A stretch of DNA of 15,538 bases from Nephromyces sp. MM_2019 (Eukaryota > Apicomplexa > Aconoidasida > Nephromycida): positions 1 through 15,538 of the forward strand of contig JADHZB010000509.1 of assembly GCA_015657535.1 (NCBI GenBank). The letters are read 5' to 3'. Below are positions 1 through 8,487 of this stretch, one piece after another. Every line of letters starts with the position of its first letter. The first letter of the stretch is position 1. The notes under the pieces are model-generated. The model worked only from the letters and a program-made list of their open reading frames with translations, was not told the DNA's origin and did not search any database. The position numbers and the translations under genes are program-made.

Positions 1-120
1 ACACAAATATACACACATACATTTATACATACACAAATATACACACATACATTTATACATACACAAGTATACACATATACATTTATACATACACAGATAT
101 ACACACATACATTTATACAC
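1..120. repeat. 30-bp minisatellite, four units, truncated by window edge
   Basis: Four head-to-tail 30-bp units at 1-30, 31-60, 61-90 and 91-120. Each begins acaca(a/g)(a/g)tat and ends catttataca(t/c). The first two are identical and the last two carry a few changes. The array may extend left of the window. It lies in the Seh1 intron that begins at the GTAAGT donor at 183-178 on the minus strand, so in the transcript it reads as TGTATG/TATA-rich sequence. Confidence 0.9.
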
Positions 121-183
121 ACATACATGTATGCGTATAAATATGTTCATATGAATAGTACATACATCTATTCTAGTACTTAC

Positions 184-1437
184 AAGACGGAGGCCAAAAT
201 GTGCAGATGCAAATTGTAAGTCAGTAACAGGCCTCTGAAATAAATTTTTAATAATGTGTGTATTGATAGCTATATAATTGTGGAAATAAAAATTGCAAGG
301 GTGTGAAGGAAATTGGGTCGAATGTAAGTTGCACACATAGATATTGATTAATCCATAATATGCTTGAAATTTGGGTGTTAAGGTAAGCCCAAAACGTAGT
401 AACACCCATTCGGCAGCATATGTAATTTTATAAACACAAATCTTGAGTATACATACACACACACATGCACACACACAATCACACATATATACGTACACAT
501 AATTTGCACATACGCGTACAGAAACTTGCATATACATAAAAACACACACAAATTTACATACACAGACGTGCACAAAAATACATACACACTCAAACACAAG
601 CATACACAAATATATACACACATTTACACACACATATACACGCACAGACATACACACACATATACACATACACACACACACACACTTTAGCATCCTTGAA
701 TACGGCTACACACTTCCATGTAAGTGTGTTATCAACGATTTTTTCGACCCAAATGTTAATTGTACGATCTTCTGAGCAACTAGCTATCAAATTACCATAA
801 TCTTGTGGGGCCCAATCAACCCTCCAAACTGGCTCAGTGTGATGCTAAAGACACACACACATATGAGTATATATATATGCTCACATTCACAAACACATAT
901 GCACATATATATAGATATATACATACATACTTACAGATAAACATACACTTGCAAGCACATTCACACTTAAAAAGATATACACACACATATACATACACAT
1001 ACACAAATATATACATACACAAATATATACATACACATACACACACATATAAATACGCATACATACACATATACAAACACATACACTCTTTTGCCTATTT
1101 GTATATACATATATAAGTAACTAACCCCCTCAAGAATCGTTTCAAGTGACCAGTGCGATTCATTTTCACCCTTATTATGTGTGTTAAGTGTGTGTGTAGT
1201 TAGGCCATCTGTGTGTGTAATATTTGGTATAGTCGTGCTGTTTGGTAGAGTCCCAGATGTGTAAAATGGTGGCTTGTTTGATGATAGTGATAATAAAGAG
1301 GGTGGAGTAGTGTGTGTACACCCAAATATATATATTTTTGTGGCTGATGTGATTGCTAATTTATCGCCAGCATGATTAAATGAAATATCATGAAAACAAC
1401 CACTATGTGGATAAGGTGGTAAACTTTGTATCTTCAT
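184..1437 (-). CDS. SEH1: Seh1-like WD40 nucleoporin, 5' portion (three exons, continues off left edge)
   Basis: Seh1 is a beta-propeller protein of the Y-shaped nuclear pore scaffold and of SEA/GATOR2 complexes. Proposed coding exons are 1126-1437 (104 aa), 686-844 (53 aa) and 184-234 (17 aa), all joined in phase 0. Donors are GTTAGT, GTGTGT and GTAAGT; acceptors are TTTAG and TTTCAG. Exon 1 carries the first blade (HSGCFHDISFNHAGDKLAI). Exon 2 carries a textbook WD blade (PVWRVDWAPQDYGNLIASCS followed by EDRTINIW). Exon 3 encodes RPVTDLQFASAHFGLRL, which corresponds to the SVTDVKFAPKHMGL stretch of animal Seh1 and separates it from the related Sec13. The ATG at 1437 was chosen because the family homology begins about ten residues later; the frame upstream is open through CA repeats, so the start is not proven. 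About 45 T/N/S/P-rich residues interrupt blade 1. The remaining blades must lie left of the window. Identity as Seh1 rather than another WD40 protein is an inference from these fragments. Confidence 0.82.
430..685. repeat. CA-rich simple-sequence tract in Seh1 intron 2
   Basis: This is imperfect CA/CATA repeat on the plus strand, hence GT/GTAT on the transcribed strand. It fills the 5' half of the 451-bp intron 235-685 and starts directly at the exon 2 donor. The rest of the intron (235-429) is AT-rich without a repeat and ends in a TTTATTTCAG acceptor. No further exon is needed between the flanking exons because the join is in phase and gives an unbroken WD40 match. Confidence 0.75.
859..1085. 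repeat. CA/TA-rich simple-sequence tract in Seh1 intron 1
   Basis: This is imperfect CACATA and ATATATA repeat on the plus strand filling the 281-bp intron 845-1125. Long open frames exist on both strands here, but they consist only of H/T/Y or V/C/Y codons produced by the dinucleotide repeat and are not genes. Confidence 0.8.
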
Positions 1438-1496
1438 ATCTTTGTCAGCGTGTGTGTATGTGTGTGTCTGTGGGTATGTGTGTGTATATGTGAGTG

Positions 1497-1559
<63 letters not shown>

Positions 1560-3687
1560 GTTCTAATGCTTTTCTTATGTGTGAGTGTTTGATGATGCTC
1601 TGAATGTGTGTGTGTTTGTGTGTATGCGTAATGCTGATGTTTGATGTGTGTGTAGAAGTTAAGTTGTGAAGGTATATTAATTATACCATATGTTTGTCTG
1701 CTTGTGTTCTAGTGTGTATATAAGGATGTCATACATGAGAATTTTGATGGCTATTTATGCTACTATTGTATGCATGATAATGATATTATATTATATTTTA
1801 TATAATTGGTTTATGTATGTAATTTTTTATATTCTGGTGTGTGTGTGAAGCTAGTTGTTGTGTGTTGCTTGTGTTGTTGTTTTACATTTGATTGCTTATA
1901 ATTTGCTTTATGTTTAGTAAGTTAAACAAGAAATATTTACACACACTTTCAAATTTATCAGGTATTTAGTGTGAGTGAAATCAATGATTTAATCTTTTAA
2001 ATAATTTAATTGTATCTATTTTATATTCGGATTTTATGAAACCTAAATATGAGCTAAAGTATTTGGTTTGTCTGTGATAATTACAACATTTGTGTTTAAG
2101 TTAAATTAAACATAGTACCACTGAAAAAAATCAATTGGTTAAGATAAGCACTTTTTATATTTTATATAAATTAAATGTCTAAATTATTTGGAAATCATAT
2201 ATAAACTTTGTGGGTTTGTATATATAACTTTATAGAATTATCTAAATTTTATTATATATATATGTGTGTGATAATCATTATAAGTAGCAATTCCTAAACA
2301 TTTATCTATGTGAATAGTTGTGGGTCTAACAGTTATGTGGAGTAGTTCATAAACATATGTATATAAATTTGTGTGTGTGATTGTCATTATACTTAGCATT
2401 TCTTGATTATATATATATGTAAAAGTATGTGTGTGCATATGCTTTTTGTTATAATTGATGCTCGAATAATATCTAATTATTAGTTTAGCAAAAATAAGTA
2501 ATATGAATAAGGTTATTTTTATTTTTGTTTAAATATATTTTGTGTACGTGTGTAAACGAGCTTTATGAGGATAGTTACCCTGTTTCAGTTTAACTAATGT
2601 AGTATTTATATATTATATATTATATGTTGATGTAATTATAAATTTTTAACTTACATAAACATTGTGTGTGTGTTTGACTAATTTAAGTTCTTGATATTTT
2701 TATATCAATGATTGTATGTAATGTGAGTCTTGATGATAGATGTATGCTTAGTGAGGGTAATTATGCTTCTAAAGATTAGGTGTGTTTATGTTCGAGTGTG
2801 TGAATGTGTTTCTACTAGTTATTGTTTATGCATACCTAGAAATGATTTGTGTGTTGAACAATGGTTCTGAGTATTTAAAGATTAGCTGATTTGTGTTTGA
2901 TAAATTATATGCGAATAGCTAGCGATGATTCTGGATATATAGCTACTTGTGATTTTATATGTGTATAATCAGTAATATTTGTGTTTGTTTATATATAAGA
3001 GGTTTAATAGATTGTTACCCTATATCAAATAAATAGCTTATAATTGTGGAAAAATAAATGCGGTTATATACCAATAATAAGTTTATTATTATACTTCTTT
3101 TGTTAGATGAGTATCAAATTGAGTTAATAATACCTTCTAATTTTAATGTAGCAAAATAAAAATATAAATACTAAGTGTACATATTTGTTGATTGATGTGT
3201 CTATAGTTAAAAATTATGTTTTTTATATATTTTTGACAAAGTTCAAAATGATAGAATAAAAAGATTAAGTGTAAGTACACTTATAATTTTCTAGCAAGAA
3301 TTTAGCAAAATTAAATTTGTTTCACTTATAAAAATAATTAATTTTAGTAAATAAATAAATGTAGTACAAGTTTTTCGATTTTAAACTTCAATATTAAAAA
3401 ATCTCAAAATATTCTTAATGAGGAATGAAATATTTTAATTATTTTTCACATATGTAAAGAGATGTTTTTGCAGCCAAAATAAGATTTCAATTTTATAAAT
3501 ATTTTCTTGGGGAACTAGTAGCAAAATTATAACATAAAATTTAGAATGTCAAATCTACAGAAATAGGAATAATTGAGAATGAAGGCTTTTAAGAAAAAGC
3601 GAAAATGCTTAGAATTTAAACTGATGCAGCTCCTATTTTTTTCAGTGTTTAAGTAATACAACAAAAATTAGCTTAAATCAGGTAAGC
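1438..3687. other. Intergenic spacer between Seh1 start and MetRS stop
   Basis: About 2.25 kb. At the Seh1 end (1441-1650) it is TG-rich on the plus strand and contains a compound (TA)n(TG)n(TA)n run. The rest is AT-rich with scattered short TGTGTG runs and stops in every frame. A 66-codon open frame at 2238-2438 (minus) starts inside CA/TA repeats and is judged weak. No RNA gene or mobile element was recognised. This stretch must contain the Seh1 promoter and the MetRS 3' untranslated region, but no motif marks them clearly. Confidence 0.6.
1495..1560. repeat. Compound (TA)n-(TG)n-(TA)n microsatellite upstream of Seh1
   Basis: A TA run of about 20 bp, a TG run of about 20 bp and a second TA run of about 22 bp lie head to tail, roughly 60-120 bp upstream of the proposed Seh1 ATG. 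It is a visible compound alternating purine-pyrimidine tract; such tracts can adopt non-B DNA, and any regulatory role is speculation. Confidence 0.9.
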
Positions 3688-6600
3688 TCAAAAATTCAAT
3701 GTCGGTGAATATGTATTCTTATTTGAAAGCTTTGCTTTGGATGTCTCGGATGTAGCGCCATTTTGAATTTGTGTTGTATTAAAGGTGTTAAAGTTGATTG
3801 GTACTTCGGATTCTTCATTCCATCCACCTTTTAAAATCTCGCTGTTATACGTTAACTGTCCATTCTCCACACCAAATTTCAACTTGAGAAACTCATCTCG
3901 TGTAGGTAGATCTCGATATTTCAGTATTGGGGGGTGTGATTTTGTAGCAACAAGTGATCCTGTTGGATTAAGCTTAGCTCCGTCAGAAGAACTAAAAGGG
4001 AGTGTAAAAGAACCTTTTTGACCCTTAAAGATAACAACTTCGACTTTGTTTTGTGTTTGAGATTCTCTCTTGAGGTTACATAAAACAGGTATTAACTTGT
4101 TATTCAAAGTTTCAATTGATACATTTAATTTATCTAAGCTAGGTAGTGTTATGTCAATAAGTGGTTCTCCCATAAATAGTAATGCCTTGATTAATGTGCT
4201 CTTTTTAGTTTTAGTTTGAAATGTGTCTAGTTTAGATGCTTTGGGTGTTTCATTTTTTGTTTCTTCACCTTCTATATTCTCAGCTCGTACATCATTTTCT
4301 GCCTGAGAAGAGTTACCATTTTGATCAGATAAATCGACTTCAACAATCTCAGAAACACGAGCTAATCGGATCTCGAATTTTTGAAGGGGTACATCGATAG
4401 CACGTAATGGTATCTTCTTAAATAAGACGTCTCCCCCGGTAACAGGTGTACCGGGTTTCAAATTATCATACCATATTGATAAATCAGGTATGGTCAACTT
4501 GGGTGTATTCAAACGTTTAAATATCTCTTGTGCTGCTATCGGGATTACAGGTTCAAAATAGACTGCTAGTATGTATAAAGCTTCCAATATGGTTCTAATA
4601 ACTTGTTTCTGTTTCGAGGGGTCCTTTATGGCCCACGGTGCCATATCTGTAATAAACTTGTTGGTTGAACGACATGCATAGATAACATCTTCAACTGTCT
4701 TATCCATTTCTAAGTTTTCCAAATGTGTATATACGCGATTATGCAGTTCACAGCAGTCAAATGGCGTCTCCGCATAATCTACAACATTTTCTTCAGGTAC
4801 AACACCTCCACAACTTTTAATGCAAAGAGCTGTACCTCTATGTACTAAATTACCCAAACTGTCGGCTAAATCTGAATTGTTTATATCAATTAAAGAGTCC
4901 GGATCAAATCTTAAATCTGCTCCGAGAGGTGCCTCCTTGATTAAATAATATCTGAGCAAATCGCTAGGGTAATTCTTGACTAGCTCAAATGGATCAATAA
5001 TATTCCCTATAGACTTAGACATCTTACGGCCATCACTCGCTGATATAAAGCCATGTAATATAATTGTTTTGGGAAGTGATATATTAGCGGACATTAATAT
5101 ACAGGGCCAGATCACACAGTGAAACCATGATATATCCTTCCCAATAACATGTGTAGCAGAGTCCCAATAATATGATTTATTACCATTCGGATAATCAATA
5201 CCTGAATAGTATTCACATTTTGAATTTGAGTACAGGGATAGTAATAATTTTTAAAAATAGCATTAGTATATATAAAAGATAGGTTTGTTTTATCAAGAGT
5301 GTAAGTATATTATAAAGGTAATTTCAAATTGTACTTAACCAGCCCAAAGAGCTATGAAAGCATATACATATCCAAAAAAAATTGTGAAGTAATTTTTCTA
5401 GATAAATGTAAGGTTAAGTGTCATTAGTATGGGCTGATGAACGAAATTCTTTTTCTATAATTCTCAAAGCAAAAGTTCAGAGGATCAGCCAGTTAATTGG
5501 AATATGTGACTATGGAATGAGAATTATATGACGATGTATTATGTGTTTTGATAAATCAATGTAGGGTGCCAAAATAGGTGTTTAACATAACCAATAGTAA
5601 GGAAACAATGAATATCAAGTATCAATAAATTATGTAACATTTGCACATTTGATTTTAAAAGAATGCAATTATTACCTGATAAATAATTTGAAAGAGCATC
5701 GAACCATACGTAAATCACATGTTTTTCATCATCAGGGACTGGTATTCCCCAAGTGATGTTTGTTCGGCTACAAGATAAATCTAGAAGTGGATCTTGCAAA
5801 CGACCAAGAACTTCATTTTTTCGAAAGTCTGGTTGGATAAAGGTTGGATTGGCATGAATGTAGTCAATAAGTCGTTGTTGGTATTTGGACATTCTGAAAA
5901 AATATGATTCTTCCGACATTTTAATTAGGGGTAATCCACTACTTGGATCAACGTAGTTCATTGCCTTAGCATCATTTTCTGTAAGGAAATTTTCCTCACG
6001 TTCATTATACCAGCCCTCATATTGACTAAGATAGATATCTCCATTTTCTTTTGCTTTATTCCATAGCCAGTGGCATAATTTCTTGTGATGAGGTTCGGTA
6101 GTTCTCAAGTAACGATCATATTGGGAATTGAGGTCTCTATGAAGCTCCTTAGCAATCCCAGAAAATTTGTCACAGATTTCTATCGGAGTTAAGCCTTGCA
6201 TAGTAGCATTATTAGCTATCTTTTGGCCATGCTCATCACTTCCAGTTAAATAGAATACATCCTCATCAAATTGTCGATGAAAGCGTTGTATAACGTCAGA
6301 AAACACGTATTCGTAGCCATGACCAATGTGAGGTGGACCATTAGTATATATAATGGCTGTGGTTAGGTAGAAAGTTTTCCGCGTGGCTGGTTTGATGGGT
6401 TTAGAGGACCATGTAAAGGGTAAGCTCGAGTGTGTTATACTTTTGGTACCAAATGTTTTCTGGGTGTTTAGAACGGTTGGATGTTGATTGATCTGGCTCA
6501 TATACTTTGAGATATTTGGCCATGAACTGAGAGATTGGCCAAAACGAGCACGAGCAAGAGTAGAATACAGAAAGATATCGATCATGTTGAGGGGTTTAGA

Positions 6601-6972
6601 TGTGTCTTGAGGTATACTTATGTCTTTAGAGGAATTGAAGGCTTCTTCAATCTCATCCAAGACACCCAAAATCTTGGGTTTGTTTGTACTTGATAAGATT
6701 GTGTCAACCTCATACACTATCCATGAGAGAAATGATTTCAAGTTAGCTCCTGAGGTACTCTTGAACTCTGAATTTGAAAAAAAATATTCGCAGATTGATA
6801 GGGACGAGAAGATATTTCCCTCTGAAGTAGTTAAGAATGGCTTGGGTGTGTGGGTATTGTTTGGCGATATTAGAGTATCTGAGATGATTAAGGTTGTCTT
6901 TGACTGTATAGCAGACAGTTGGCAACGAAGCACATCGACCTCAGAGGCCTTGTAAGTAACTAATGTAGCCAT
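3688..6972 (-). CDS. Methionyl-tRNA synthetase with GST-like and EMAPII-like domains (two exons, complete)
   Basis: This enzyme charges tRNA-Met with methionine in the cytosol. Exons are 5676-6972 and 3688-5201, joined in phase 1 (Gly433 is split G|GT), giving 936 aa with a TGA stop. The start is secure because an in-frame TAA lies three codons upstream (6979-6981). Residues 1 to about 185 resemble a glutathione-S-transferase-like domain used in synthetase complexes. The class I catalytic core follows, with the HIGH-type signature PPHIGHG (213-219), LTGSDEHGQK (242-251), YVWFDALSNYLSG (421-433) and KMSKS (492-496). The GWYNEREENF segment (320-329) lacks the cysteines of zinc-binding MetRSs, so this is the zinc-free subtype. 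The anticodon-binding helices (about 530-665) contain the typical N...APW element (613-622). A diverged EMAPII-like OB-fold covers about 707-890, including NNKLIPVLCNLK, with an acidic insert at 722-755 and a low-complexity tail. The 474-bp intron has no TG/CA array, unlike those of the neighbouring genes. Confidence 0.95.
5202..5675 (-). other. MetRS intron
   Basis: The donor is TCAG|GTAATA and the acceptor ATTCAG|GT on the minus strand. Removing it joins YLSG to IDYPNGNKSYYWDS and restores the continuous MetRS core. It is plain AT-rich sequence without microsatellites, and no other feature was seen in it. Confidence 0.9.
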
Positions 6973-7107
6973 ATAGGTTTAGGCGTTGATTTGTATATAA
7001 CCCTAGTGGTTTGGTTTGTATGTAGCTGATTAGAAAGAATAGATTAGAAAAATTATGAGGAGATAGTACCGTCCGTACAAGTGGATAATTTTTGGTATAG
7101 ATGTGGG

Positions 7108-7255
7108 GGTGTACTGTTTGTTGATATGGATAATACTATGTGTGGATATAGATAGTACTGTGTATGGATGTTGGGAGTATTTTATGTAGATGGCGAGAGT
7201 ATTGTGTTTGAAAGTGGATAGTAATGTGTGTTGTTAATGTGGATGGTACTTGCTG
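7108..7255. repeat. Degenerate 20-25 bp minisatellite upstream of MetRS
   Basis: About seven diverged units begin near 7108, 7128, 7151, 7173, 7194, 7216 and 7241. They share a core like gGATAGTACTGTGTGTgGATa, 20-25 bp long. The spacing is regular but the units are too diverged to be a young array. It sits 140-280 bp upstream of the MetRS ATG. Confidence 0.7.
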
Positions 7256-7950
7256 ATTGTGTTTAGTGAGATGCATTGTATATAGTATGTATGTTATGGC
7301 GTGTATTACTTATGAGAGTAGTAGGGGATATCAATATAGCGGCGTCTAGGATATGTAGAAGATAATTAGAAATTTTAGGAGAAGTTGAATAGCTCTATAT
7401 GAACAATAGAATTGAGTAATGTATAGAAATATAACACCACACAAAATCTACTCAAAAAAAACCTTTAAGAAATTGGTAAGTGTAATAATAATGAGCGTTT
7501 ATGTTCCTGAGTTATGACTGTATAATATTATTGTAAACTTTCTTTATATTGAGAACTGTACAAGAGTAAATTGATTGTTTACTAAATTTGAAAGTGTTTG
7601 TTTTTGTTTTTAGTTTAAAATGATTAATATTGTTGTTTATAAGCAGCATATTATCGTCTTGTCAAGAATTTTTATTACACAAATTATGATTTTGTTACTT
7701 TGTACACATTATTTCTGCTATCTTAAATACATACAGAGTGGGTAATGTAATATATTCGTATGTTAAATTACAAGTACTTTAAGTATAAAAAAATATATTA
7801 TCAAATCTTTGCACACGGAATGTGTTACATATAATTCAATGTGGATTATAATGTAAGTGGTTCAGACACACATAATACATGTAAGCACATATAATATGAG
7901 TACATTACACGTAAACAGTTTACATAGACAGCACACACACAACCTATGCA

Positions 7951-7988
7951 TATATACAATGTGTATGTATACATACACATTGTGTATA
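7951..7988. repeat. 38-bp palindrome without spacer
   Basis: An inverted repeat centred between 7969 and 7970. The inner 28 bp (7956-7983) are a perfect palindrome built from ACAATGTGTATGTA and its complement. The arms extend to 7951 and 7988 with one mismatch (7955/7984). It could form a cruciform or act as a dimeric binding site, but the flanking CA-rich DNA also makes chance assembly from repeats possible. Confidence 0.9.
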
Positions 7989-8487
7989 CAATTTAACAAT
8001 TTATACAAACACATGTAATTTAAAATTATACACACAAAATTTGTAAGTGCACAGATAAGAGATTGGTATTAATTTTATTGTAGACAATGATATCTCCAAA
8101 TTTGAGTTGTTTTGGGTAGAATTTTTAACTTGTTTTTTTTTTAACTGTTCACACAATCATATATATTTATCCACAAATTATATATTTCAGGTGTTTATAG
8201 ATATATTTAGTGTAATTTTATTAACAAATATAATGAGTCAAATATGAAATATATTTCAACGAAATTATGAGAGTATTTTTGGTAAATTTTTGTTAATTAC
8301 ATGAATTTGTATAAAGAAGTAAATATATCATTTTTATCTATATCTGAATATGTGTATATAATTAGATGTGTCTATATCTATGTAGACATATGAATGCATA
8401 TATATATATATATATATTTATTGTTATTATTAATATAAAAAAGTCAATCTCAACTACAAGTTTTTCTTAAGCCTTATAGTGAATCAA

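Larger units (their letters stand above)
6973..8487. other. Intergenic spacer between MetRS start and C1a-32 stop
   Basis: About 1.5 kb. Next to the MetRS ATG it is TG/GGA-rich on the plus strand and holds a degenerate minisatellite (7108-7255). Further on it becomes CA-rich (about 7860-8045), with a long palindrome at 7951-7988 and a short perfect one, GTAAACAGTTTAC, at 7911-7923. The remainder is AT-rich with poly-T and TA runs. No convincing open frame, exon or RNA gene was seen on either strand. The MetRS promoter should lie at the left end. Confidence 0.6.

Noticed and set aside
2560..3040. Recurring GTTACCCT / AGGGTAA-like words resembling telomeric repeat
   Set aside because: Only isolated, non-tandem occurrences; too few and too short to call a telomere-like element.
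3785..4021. 78-aa plus-strand frame opposite MetRS C-terminus
   Set aside because: Antisense shadow of the MetRS coding exon.
6620..6955. 111-aa plus-strand frame opposite MetRS exon 1
   Set aside because: Antisense shadow of the confidently assigned GST-like domain.
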